From Methanomassiliicoccaceae archaeon (GTDB lineage: Archaea > Thermoplasmatota > Thermoplasmata > Methanomassiliicoccales > Methanomethylophilaceae), in assembly GCA_009776625.1 (NCBI GenBank), contig WRNL01000009.1, positions 1 to 21,192 of the forward strand: a stretch of 21,192 bases of DNA, read 5' to 3'. The notes beneath the pieces are model-generated. The model did not search any database. It saw only the letters and a program-made list of their open reading frames with translations, and was not told the DNA's origin. Numbering within the stretch: position 1 is the first letter of the stretch; each line of letters starts with the position of its first letter. Shown here piece after piece: positions 8,901 through 15,127 of the stretch. A program made the position numbers and the translations under genes.

Positions 8901-9970
8901 TCCAGCCCGTTGTCCCTCATCACCTGCTCTATGTAGGGTGCGGCGGAGAACTCGTTGTTGCCGGTGAAGAACCCCTTAAGGGAGTCCCAAGCGTTCCTCA
9001 CGCCGTCCGTGAGGGAGTCCATGACGTCTATGGCGACGTTGCCGTAGAGGTAGTCGAACCACTGCAGCGCCAGGTCGTCCGCGATGGATATCAGTGCCTG
9101 GGAGTACACGGCGGAGAGGTCGATCTCGATGTACCCGTCCTCCGACACGAGGACGTCGGCGAGGTCGATGCGCTCGAGGCCGGCGCCGAAGCCCTCGGAG
9201 GGGCTGCGGAACACCAGGAGCTCGAGGGCGCGCAAAGATGTCTTGTAGGCGGACTCGACGTCCGCCGGGGTTATGATGGACATGGTCCCCATGCTGCCGT
9301 ACTCGGCGAGGGAGCCGTACCCGTTGAGCACCCTGTACTGGGCGAGGGCGGTGAGCTGGTGGGCCACCATCTGCGAGAGGGCGGAGCCCTCCCCGGAGAC
9401 CATGGAGTCGAAGAGCGACCCCTTCTCGGCCGCCAGGGGGAGGGCGCAGGTGCCGTCCGTGGATATGGCGACGGTCCTCTCCGAGGTCCCCGACCCGCAG
9501 ACGAACCTCGCCGTGTAGTGCCCGGTCGCCCTGAGGTAGGACGGCGTGAAGCCGTCGGTGAAAGCATCGGAGGACGTGAGCCTCAGCGGCTCCGCCTCCA
9601 AGATGAACGTGTAGCTGATTATTGTGACCGACACGCCTCTGTCGTTGCGGGGGAAGGCGGACTTCATCCACTTGTCGGACTTCTCCTTGAACGCCTCCGC
9701 CCTCTTCTCGACGGAGCCGCCGTCAGGGTCGGCGCTGACATCGAAGATTATCTCGCCCAGCCCCCTCTCGACGGACGTGCTCGTGTACTCTATCGCCGAG
9801 TCCAGGGTGTCCAGCTCGGTCATTATGTTGTCCGCCGTATCCTCTATGCCCTTGGCCTGCGTGACCATCACCGCGAAGGCGGACCCGATGATCAGCAGCA
9901 CCACTCCAATCACGACGAACGGCATGCCGCCGTCCCTCGACCTTCTGATTCCTCTTGCATAACGATTCAT
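5906..9970 (-). CDS. Giant pilin-like surface protein with C-terminal lamin-tail domain
   Basis: 1354 aa. The N terminus has basic residues, then D-G-G-M and a hydrophobic helix (about 16-37), resembling an archaeal class III (prepilin-type) signal. The protein is therefore expected at the outer face of the membrane. A long helical and beta-rich body follows with few cysteines. A hydrophobic, helix-rich stretch lies around 755-850. Residues about 1005-1136 match a lamin-tail domain (LTD): I-N-E-F near the start, N-E-W-V-E-L-Y-N, and an ending G-T-P-G-T-P-N. LTDs occur in secreted nucleases and in surface adhesins; no nuclease motif is seen here. About 215 residues follow the LTD. The start at 9970 has a TATA-like element at 10001-10007, predicting a very short leader. 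No pilus machinery lies next to it. An adhesive or structural role is inference. Confidence 0.85.
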   Translation of the reverse strand: MNRYARGIRRSRDGGMPFVVIGVVLLIIGSAFAVMVTQAKGIEDTADNIMTELDTLDSAIEYTSTSVERGLGEIIFDVSADPDGGSVEKRAEAFKEKSDKWMKSAFPRNDRGVSVTIISYTFILEAEPLRLTSSDAFTDGFTPSYLRATGHYTARFVCGSGTSERTVAISTDGTCALPLAAEKGSLFDSMVSGEGSALSQMVAHQLTALAQYRVLNGYGSLAEYGSMGTMSIITPADVESAYKTSLRALELLVFRSPSEGFGAGLERIDLADVLVSEDGYIEIDLSAVYSQALISIADDLALQWFDYLYGNVAIDVMDSLTDGVRNAWDSLKGFFTGNNEFSAAPYIEQVMRDNGLDADRYARLYTGGSATIRTSEADVVVGGAAVRVPSLSVSPAYPSVDMMKWEGISKFKSNYRSETNEIREWMRSVINTAAVNIGQTKALGTVRVPVDPTDGESFMETVDKTVRLALSKGDSEVERIMTSAIGDQRVADPFYAAIYKVISENRRQIYGVDTFRENIRSSLASALTRQLDADGASYGDGDIDRAVAALMEGAAVRKAVSDYEAAVDGCVGGLNVLTDVPGGSPGVIKRVCTAIFEGGAFLLDVSTDVPERIRLLCSEAVENTSINAYSGPMDMPGTDSFAFTDAGGGVTVERLTVSSSSSPKVGVKGPNDNLKDCVHYVGFSERSGASYSTAFSVTIEDTVEYTVKGSGAVMDAMGAYDSVYKGSSKVSIEVKVVVASGWELAGVRGYTPSNTLLSDAWNALVGLLGAILEPLRKVMSMIMDVVSIMGAAMMECAKYVASVVEKLYNAMMAPLMLLAEIIDGWVAKIVGSVLEMAVDAVKKAAGLDESKRSVSFTYMGFTLSFTAGGSVQGGVSDLLTVAMGCAVGGLSVSGSITIKQTGSGSGKLTALTGNAEVKGGSWHISADIDPLMRLTDKMVSMEGVVGGVRFDVALPELVQYHRLGFALSDIPPVAAVLSDIPLPIPGLKGSIDAGIELKYSIPYESGILINEFELNPPGTDRDNEWVELYNATPHRVDLEGYTIRAGSSPQTKAHTITGLSLSPWERAVITLPGAFLNNDGSALIPDGECVMLVSPDGREADRTPVKKDAKDDGFTWQRVADGAREWTFAKGTPGTPNCGGIFSGSTAKVHLLNILYDTTTKALRELGSPKDTDDLSGLFKKAVTDAIEEGIGMLAACVVEASVYVSLEVTDYSSTLCAGVSFALSIDADFVEEGLRYLVGEIESLLLNVENPYGIAPKEVFANHLYLGVTFYTGLSTPFYLKPFDHYPETKIGVSVDANVAALCRLVGSDLGDWVVTAGVLLMDCPAGLVPPALNADANLDSDLWLMKAVFTSA

Positions 9971-10000
9971 GTTATCTGAGCGTCCATTTCCAGGAGGCCT

Positions 10001-10007
10001 GATATAA
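10001..10007 (-). promoter_or_regulatory. TATA-like element for the surface-protein gene
   Basis: On the minus strand it reads TTATATC, with its centre about 34 nt from the ATG at 9970, predicting a leader of roughly 8 nt. Confidence 0.45.
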
Positions 10008-10102
10008 GGGGGTAGCTACAGTTAGCAGGGTAGCCCCCGCGGGCCCTGCCGTGAGGGGGCCGCCCCGGCAGGGGCGGCATAGGCAACATAATAAACCCTC
10101 AC

Positions 10103-10130
10103 GTTTATCATGTCAAGTGGCAAGATAAAC
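10103..10130. promoter_or_regulatory. Operator-like inverted repeat upstream of the AlbA_2 regulator
   Basis: GTTTATC at 10103-10109 and GATAAAC at 10124-10130 form a perfect 7-bp inverted repeat. The inner sequence contains a second imperfect dyad (TGTCA/TGGCA). The 26 nt at 10104-10129 match 23 of 26 positions inside the downstream gene (11240-11265). This makes it a candidate autoregulatory site, and the TTTATC arm could also overlap the promoter. Confidence 0.5.
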
Positions 10131-10168
10131 CCCACCGAGCAGAAGGGCGGGGGCAAAGGGGGCGTGCG

Positions 10169-11491
10169 ATGCAGGAAACTAACAGGATCGAGTTGAAAAG
10201 AGAGCTGAACGACCGTTTCGAGCGTGCGGTCGTGTCCTTCTTAAACTATGCGGGTGGCGGCGAGATACTCCTCGGCATCGACGACGACGGCGTAGCCGTC
10301 GGCATAAAGGACATAGATGCTGTGCAGAGGAAAGCCGTCGACCGGATCCGCAACAACATCCGCCCTCAGACGCTCGGCCTTTTCGACGTAGTCCATACGA
10401 GGATCGATGAGAAGGATGTGATCCGCGTCATTGTTTCATGCGGGCAGCAGCGCCCATACTACATCCGGAAAATGGGGATGTCCGAGGACGGGTGCTTCAT
10501 ACGCGTGGGCAGCACGTCGCAGCCGATGACGGAGCAGATGATAGAGGGGCTGCTCGCCGCCCGCCAGAGGGTGACGCTGCCGTCCATGGAGTCGCCCCGC
10601 CAGAACCTGACGTTCAAGCAGCTGTCCATATACTATGCGGAGAAGGGCCTGGAGCCCACCCCACAGTTCATAGAGAGCCTCGACCTGCGGCACAGCGGCG
10701 GGGGGTACAACTATGCCGCATATCTCCTTGCAGACGAGAACGGGGCGTCGGTCAAGATCGCGACGTACAATGGCAAGGACAAGATCGACCTGTGCGAGAC
10801 ACGTGAGTATGGCAACCGGTGCCTGATAACCGCGGCGCACAGGATCCTTGACAGGATGGATTCCGAGAACCGTACCTTTGCAAAGATAACGCCGGAGAAC
10901 CGCCTCGAGAGGGAGCGTGTGGACAGCGTAGCCCTTCGCGAAACGATAATAAACGCCATTGTGCACAATGACTATGCGAAAGGGGTTCCTCTGGTGGAGA
11001 TATTCACAGACAGGATCGTCGTCACATCTTGCGGGGGTCTGGTGGAAGGCCTCTCGGAGGAGGATCTCTTCAACTGCCGGTCGATGCCCCGCAACCGCGA
11101 GCTCATGCGCGTGTTCCGCGATGTGGGGCTGGTGGAGCAGATCGGCTCCGGAATGAGCCGTATACTCAAGGCATATGACCGTTCGATATTCGAATTCACG
11201 CCGAGTTTCACTGTGGTGACATTCCCTTTCGCAGAAGGTTTTATCATGCCAAATGGCAAGACAAATGGCAAGACAAATGGCAAGACAAATGGCAAGACAA
11301 ACAGCAGGGGCGATATCATATTGGATGCAATCCGGTCGGATCCCGGCGCGACCATACCAAAGATAGCTGACATCACGGGCATCTCGCCGCGCACAGTCTC
11401 CCGCAGGCTCCGCGAGCACCAGGACGCGGGGGCCGTCCGCCGTGAGGGGGCGCGGAAGAACGGGCGGTGGGTGGTGACAGCGCCTCTGTGA
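10169..11491 (+). CDS. AlbA_2 / RecG-like ATP-binding transcriptional regulator
   Basis: 440 aa with the usual architecture of this family. The AlbA_2 (Schlafen-type) domain is N-terminal (about 5-125), with E-x-K at the start, F-L-N-Y-A-G-G-G and G-I-D-D-D-G. A RecG C-terminal-like ATPase fold (about 225-350) contains A-I-V-H-N-D-Y (263-269) and Q-I-G-S-G-M-S-R-I. A low-complexity linker of four N-G-K-T units (362-377) leads to a C-terminal winged helix (about 380-438) with I-P-K-I-A-D-I-T-G-I-S-P-R-T-V-S-R-R. Such proteins are annotated as putative transcriptional regulators. The gene is monocistronic, divergent from the surface-protein gene, with a G-rich ribosome site just before the ATG. 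Its targets are unknown; autoregulation is suggested by the promoter-like repeat in its own coding sequence. Confidence 0.87.
   Translation: MQETNRIELKRELNDRFERAVVSFLNYAGGGEILLGIDDDGVAVGIKDIDAVQRKAVDRIRNNIRPQTLGLFDVVHTRIDEKDVIRVIVSCGQQRPYYIRKMGMSEDGCFIRVGSTSQPMTEQMIEGLLAARQRVTLPSMESPRQNLTFKQLSIYYAEKGLEPTPQFIESLDLRHSGGGYNYAAYLLADENGASVKIATYNGKDKIDLCETREYGNRCLITAAHRILDRMDSENRTFAKITPENRLERERVDSVALRETIINAIVHNDYAKGVPLVEIFTDRIVVTSCGGLVEGLSEEDLFNCRSMPRNRELMRVFRDVGLVEQIGSGMSRILKAYDRSIFEFTPSFTVVTFPFAEGFIMPNGKTNGKTNGKTNGKTNSRGDIILDAIRSDPGATIPKIADITGISPRTVSRRLREHQDAGAVRREGARKNGRWVVTAPL
11251..11298 (+). repeat. In-frame 12-nt tandem repeat, four copies
   Basis: AAATGGCAAGAC occurs four times in perfect tandem (11251, 11263, 11275, 11287), encoding N-G-K-T units in the linker before the winged helix. 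Since 12 is a multiple of 3, copy-number change would alter linker length without breaking the frame. Confidence 0.95.
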
Positions 11492-11522
11492 CGCCCCTCC
11501 CCGCGCCCCGCTGGGTAAAGTA

Positions 11523-11530
11523 TTATAAAT
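11523..11530 (+). promoter_or_regulatory. TATA box for the lipid operon
   Basis: TTATAAAT preceded by purines (GTAAAG), centred about 30 nt before the ATG at 11557. It predicts a leader of only a few nucleotides and argues against the longer in-frame start at 11467. Confidence 0.6.
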
Positions 11531-11556
11531 ATGACGTAAATCTTAAGCCTGGTACA

Positions 11557-13179
11557 ATGACTTCCACTATGCAGAAATATGCAGTCAAGAAGGGGCTGCC
11601 GAAAGAGACGAAGTCGGTCTGCCCGGAATGCGGCAAGATCCTCTCCGCCTCTCTTTTCGACAAGGACGGCAAGGTGTTCATGGAGAAGGCCTGCCCGGAG
11701 CACGGGGAGTTCTGTGACATCTACTGGTCCGACACCGAGCTCTTCCTGAGGGCGGAGGAGTTCGCCCATGACGGGATCGGGCTCCTCAACCCCATGGACA
11801 AGAGCCTGGACGACGGGGACAACGTCCACGTGTTCATCGGCGGCGAGAGGGTCGACATGCTCACGTGCTCCGCCCTCGCGAACGTCGACCTGACCAACAG
11901 ATGCAACATGAACTGCCCCATATGCTTCGCCAACGCGAACCAGCAGGGGTACGTGTACGAGCCCGACTACGAGACGCTGACAAGGATGCTGGACGCGCTC
12001 AGGTCGGAGGAACCCATAAAATGCACCGCGGTGCAGTTCTCCGGCGGCGAGCCGACGATCCACCCGGACTTCGTCAAGATAGTCAAAGCGGCTAAGGACA
12101 GGGGCTTCGCCCAGGTCCAGGCGGCAACCAACGGCATAGAGTTCGCCAGGAAGTACGACTTCCTGAAAGAGTCCTCCCAGGCGGGGCTCAACACGATCTA
12201 CCTGTCCTTCGACGGGATGACCGACGACGTCTACCTCCAGGCGAGGGACAGGAAGATGTTCCAAGTGAAGCTCGACGTCATCGCCAACTGCAGGAGGCTG
12301 AAGGAGGAGACGGGCAAATGCCCGTCGATAGTCCTCGTCCCGACGATCGTCAGGGGCATGAACGACCACCAGATAGGCGACATGGCGAGGTTCGCCTTCG
12401 ACAATGCGGACGTGATACGCGGGATAAACTTCCAGCCGGTGGCGTTCACCGGGAGGATGACCAAGGAGCAGCTCTCGGAGGGCAGGTTCACCCTCCCCGA
12501 CCTCGTCAAGGCGTTCGAGGAGCAGACGGAGTACGCCTCCAGGGACGACTGGTACCCGGTCCCCGTGGTGGCGCCAATATCGGACTTCGCGTCCATAATA
12601 CTCAACCAGAACAAGGTCACCTTCACGACGCACCCCCACTGCGGCATCGCCACCTACGTGTTCATGGACGAGACGGGGAAGGCCACGCCGTTCCCTAGGT
12701 TCATCGACGTGGCGACGTTCACAAAGGGGCTCCAGGAGATGTCCCCCGGGGCGGTCAAGGCGACGTTCAAGAAGCTGTACGCCATGAGGCTGCTGAAGCT
12801 CCTGGACAGGTCCCTCATAGAGGAGAACCTCCCCGGCGGGCTCACGAAGAAGCAGTTCAAGAAGATGATGGTCAGCGTCATGAGCAAGAGGTCCAAGACC
12901 GCGCTGGCGGCGTTCTCGTGGAAGGTGATGTTCTTCGGCGGGATGCACTTCCAGGACATGCACAACTACGACGTGGAGAGGGTGAGGCGCTGCGGCGTCC
13001 ACTACATAACGCCGGACTGCCAGGTGATACCGTTCTGCGCGTACAACGGGGGGCCGGAGTACCGCAAGGCGATCGAGGAGAGGTTCTCGATCCCCCTGGC
13101 GGAGTGGAAGGAGAAGAACAAGAAAGGGGCCGCGGAGCTGGAGGCGGCGATGGTCGTCCCCGACGACCAGAAAGCGTGA
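11557..13179 (+). CDS. tes: Radical SAM tetraether lipid synthase family protein (Tes-like)
   Basis: 540 aa. It is expected to join the tail ends of two archaeol-type chains to make membrane-spanning tetraethers (GDGT or macrocyclic archaeol) by radical chemistry. An N-terminal metal-site domain (Cys22, Cys25, Cys46, Cys53) precedes the radical SAM core with C-x3-C-x2-C at 116-123 (T-N-R-C-N-M-N-C-P-I-C-F-A) and the SAM-binding F-S-G-G-E-P motif. The C-terminal part has further cysteines (H-P-H-C-G-I, R-R-C-G-V-H-Y, P-D-C, P-F-C-A-Y-N) that could bind auxiliary iron-sulfur clusters, as in the Methanocaldococcus enzyme. Length and motifs fit the MJ0619/MA_1486 family. The adjoining ferredoxin and geranylgeranyl reductase match the neighbourhood I recall in Methanosarcina acetivorans (MA1484-1486). 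A different radical SAM function cannot be excluded from sequence alone. Confidence 0.83.
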   Translation: MTSTMQKYAVKKGLPKETKSVCPECGKILSASLFDKDGKVFMEKACPEHGEFCDIYWSDTELFLRAEEFAHDGIGLLNPMDKSLDDGDNVHVFIGGERVDMLTCSALANVDLTNRCNMNCPICFANANQQGYVYEPDYETLTRMLDALRSEEPIKCTAVQFSGGEPTIHPDFVKIVKAAKDRGFAQVQAATNGIEFARKYDFLKESSQAGLNTIYLSFDGMTDDVYLQARDRKMFQVKLDVIANCRRLKEETGKCPSIVLVPTIVRGMNDHQIGDMARFAFDNADVIRGINFQPVAFTGRMTKEQLSEGRFTLPDLVKAFEEQTEYASRDDWYPVPVVAPISDFASIILNQNKVTFTTHPHCGIATYVFMDETGKATPFPRFIDVATFTKGLQEMSPGAVKATFKKLYAMRLLKLLDRSLIEENLPGGLTKKQFKKMMVSVMSKRSKTALAAFSWKVMFFGGMHFQDMHNYDVERVRRCGVHYITPDCQVIPFCAYNGGPEYRKAIEERFSIPLAEWKEKNKKGAAELEAAMVVPDDQKA

Positions 13180-13189
13180 GGCTGATAGG

Positions 13190-13363
13190 ATGATCGTGGA
13201 TACATACAGGTGCCTGCATTGCGGGGGGTGCGCCGGGTCGTGCCCCGAGAACGCCATATTCCTCAACGACTTCGTGCTGGAGTTCAACTCCAGCTGCACG
13301 AGGTGCGGGAGGTGCGTGAGGATCTGCCCGGTCCACGCGCTGTCCATGGAGGCGGTCAGATGA
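13190..13363 (+). CDS. 2[4Fe-4S] ferredoxin
   Basis: 57 aa with two C-x2-C-x2-C-x3-C-P motifs (Cys8, 11, 14, 18 and Cys36, 39, 42, 46), enough for two [4Fe-4S] clusters. It starts 10 nt after the radical SAM gene, and its TGA overlaps the next gene's ATG (ATGA), so the three genes form a coupled operon. In Methanosarcina acetivorans the ferredoxin beside geranylgeranyl reductase is known to supply its electrons. The same role is likely here, and it may also serve the radical SAM enzyme. The protein is small but complete for this class. Confidence 0.93.
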   Translation: MIVDTYRCLHCGGCAGSCPENAIFLNDFVLEFNSSCTRCGRCVRICPVHALSMEAVR

Positions 13364-14550
13364 GGACGCACACATGCGACGTCGTCGTCGTCGGGGCGGG
13401 CCCCGGCGGGAGCATGGCGGCCAAGTTCTGCGCGAAGGGCGGGCTGGACACCATAATGATAGAGAAGAAGGCCGAGGTCGGCGCGCCGCTCAGGTGCGCC
13501 GAGGGCGTGTCCAAGAAATGGCTGGAGGAGGTGGGCATAGAGCCCGACCCGGCCTGGATATGCGCCGACATGGTCGGGGCCGTGATCAGGTCGCCGAGCG
13601 GGCACGAGTTCAAGCTGGACGAGAGCCACGCCGGCTCCGAGGTGGGGTACGTGCTGGAGAGGCACCTCTTCGACAAGGCCCTGGCGAGGGACGCCGCGGC
13701 GGCCGGCGCGAGGATAATGATGCGCACCGCCTGCACCGGGGTCATCATGGAGGGCGGGAGGCCCGCCGGCATAAGGGCCAGGAGCATGGGCGAGGAGATA
13801 GAGATCCGCGCCAAGGCGGTCGTCGCCGCGGACGGCTTCGAGTCCCAGGTGGGGAGGTGGGCGGGCATCGACACCAAGCTGGGGATGAGCGACATCGACT
13901 CGTGCCTCCAGTACAGGATGGTCAACGCGGACGTCGACCCGGAGTACTGCGAGTTCAACATAGGCGTGAAGATAGCTCCCGGCGGGTACCTCTGGATATT
14001 CCCCAAGGGGAACGGCGTGGCCAACGTCGGCATCGGGGTGATGGCGAAGTTCTGCAAGGACGCCGAGCCAAAGAAGTACCTGGACAAGTTCATAGCCGAG
14101 GATCCCAGGTTCAAGGACAGCCAGGCCGTGGAGGTGGCCGCCGGGATGGTGTCCACCTGCCCGGGGCTCGACTGCGCCGTGGGCGACAACATCATACTCG
14201 TGGGCGACGCCGCGAGGATAATCGACCCCATAACCGGGGGCGGGATATGCCACGCCTGCAGGACGGGGATGTACGCCGGGCTGGTCCTGACGGAGTGCGC
14301 CAAGAAGGGCGACTTCTCCAAGCAGGCGCTCATGCCCTACGAGAAGATGTGGCGCGACAGGATGGAGGACAAGCTCTACAGGAACTGGATGGCCAAGGAG
14401 AGGCTCGCCGAGCTCGACGACGACACCATCGACGAGCTCGTGAAGCTCATCTCCGGCTCCGACATCAAGGAGGTCAACGTCTATAACCTGCTGAAGGTGG
14501 TGAAGGAGAGGTTCCCCAAGGTCGTGGAGGGCTTCGATGACCTGATCTGA
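13360..14550 (+). CDS. Digeranylgeranylglycerophospholipid reductase (geranylgeranyl reductase)
   Basis: FAD flavoprotein of 396 aa that saturates the double bonds of geranylgeranyl chains in archaeal ether lipids. Residues 11-17 (V-G-A-G-P-G-G) are the dinucleotide-binding loop. Cys46 in R-C-A-E-G-V corresponds to the active-site-region cysteine of the Thermoplasma enzyme. P-G-G-Y-L-W-I-F-P at 207-215 is the family's P-x2-Y-x-W-x-F-P lipid-binding motif. G-D-A-A at 282-285 is the second FAD motif. The start at 13360 overlaps the ferredoxin stop and has GGAGG 7 nt upstream. An in-frame extension to 13210 lies within the ferredoxin gene and is rejected. This is the last gene of the lipid operon, and it ends in TGA. 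Confidence 0.94.
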   Translation: MRTHTCDVVVVGAGPGGSMAAKFCAKGGLDTIMIEKKAEVGAPLRCAEGVSKKWLEEVGIEPDPAWICADMVGAVIRSPSGHEFKLDESHAGSEVGYVLERHLFDKALARDAAAAGARIMMRTACTGVIMEGGRPAGIRARSMGEEIEIRAKAVVAADGFESQVGRWAGIDTKLGMSDIDSCLQYRMVNADVDPEYCEFNIGVKIAPGGYLWIFPKGNGVANVGIGVMAKFCKDAEPKKYLDKFIAEDPRFKDSQAVEVAAGMVSTCPGLDCAVGDNIILVGDAARIIDPITGGGICHACRTGMYAGLVLTECAKKGDFSKQALMPYEKMWRDRMEDKLYRNWMAKERLAELDDDTIDELVKLISGSDIKEVNVYNLLKVVKERFPKVVEGFDDLI

Positions 14551-14744
14551 GGGCGCGGCAAGGGATGCCCCCATCAGGCGGCAGGGGCTTGTGAGGCGGC
14601 CGAGCCCCCACCCACCAGGTCTGCGAGGAGCCGTCGGTAGCTCCGGCGGCAACCCCATGGAGCCTGGCTCACAACCCCGCTTTCGTTTATTCCTTACATC
14701 CTTTTCTCGAAAGAGCCTAGTTTCACTTGTGCCAGAAAGACAGC
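14551..14744. other. Intergenic region after the lipid operon
   Basis: It contains a small hairpin (14627-14631 with 14640-14644) and then a T-rich stretch (about 14681-14714) that may end the lipid operon transcript. The T-rich stretch includes the 21-nt motif at 14697-14717 shared with 4783-4803. I see no gene. Confidence 0.5.
14697..14717 (+). repeat. 21-nt motif shared with the complement of 4783-4803
   Basis: CATCCTTTTCTCGAAAGAGCC here and the reverse complement of 4783-4803 differ at one position. Each copy lies downstream of a transcription unit in the same relative orientation and borders an AT-rich membrane-protein cassette. Confidence 0.7.
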
Positions 14745-14753
14745 TTAATATAG
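14745..14753 (+). promoter_or_regulatory. TATA-like element for the AT-rich cassette
   Basis: TTAATATAG lies about 70 nt before the ATG at 14817 and would give a leader of roughly 40 nt that carries a GGGGTGG ribosome site. Confidence 0.4.
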
Positions 14754-14816
14754 TTTCTCATACATCCAAGCCGCATTGTTGGAAGATGTGTTAAATCCAA
14801 CCTGGGGTGGAACATC

Positions 14817-15065
14817 ATGGAGGTTGCGGTCAGAAATAAAAGTTATAGCGGCATTCAAGGTGGCGCTAGTTTCGAACTTGAGAATGAGATACTGCTTAAA
14901 TACAAGGGCGGAGCCCATTTAGACATCAATGACAACAAATACCTTGTGTACAAATTAAAATCCATAGGTTTCCTCCGTTGCGGCTTCGACTTAGAAAAGA
15001 ACGAAGAAACTGTCCGCACGACCGCACGTGGCATAGGGCTATTGGAGATAAGAGGGATTATTTGA
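14817..15065 (+). CDS. Hypothetical 82-aa protein, first gene of an AT-rich cassette
   Basis: 82 aa, soluble, without signal peptide or membrane helix. The second half (about 42-80) has a helix (L-V-Y-K-L-K-S-I-G-F-L), a basic and acidic turn, and T-V-R-T-T-A-R-G-I-G-L-L. This faintly resembles the recognition helix and wing of a small winged-helix protein, but I cannot place it in a family. The start is set by a G-rich ribosome site (GGGGTGG) 6 nt upstream. The next gene begins 62 nt after its TGA in the same direction, so the two are probably co-transcribed. Base composition is AT-rich compared with the lipid operon before it, suggesting foreign origin. Confidence 0.7.
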   Translation: MEVAVRNKSYSGIQGGASFELENEILLKYKGGAHLDINDNKYLVYKLKSIGFLRCGFDLEKNEETVRTTARGIGLLEIRGII

Positions 15066-15127
15066 AGAGATGGGCTTGAATCCCAACACTCTCGGGGGAT
15101 CTGGAAACGGATTTTGGAGGTTTGGAC

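Noticed and set aside
11467..11556. Upstream start for the radical SAM gene
   Set aside because: The extension would overlap the preceding gene's end and include the TATA box at 11523-11530; the ATG at 11557 fits the predicted transcription start.
13210..13359. Upstream start for geranylgeranyl reductase
   Set aside because: It lies in another frame of the ferredoxin gene; ATG 13360 has a GGAGG site and leads directly into the FAD loop at the usual distance.
10972..14658. A 3.7-kb open frame on the minus strand opposite the lipid operon
   Set aside because: It mirrors three well-supported plus-strand genes; its composition (H/R/L/G/V-rich) is that of an antisense shadow in GC-rich DNA.
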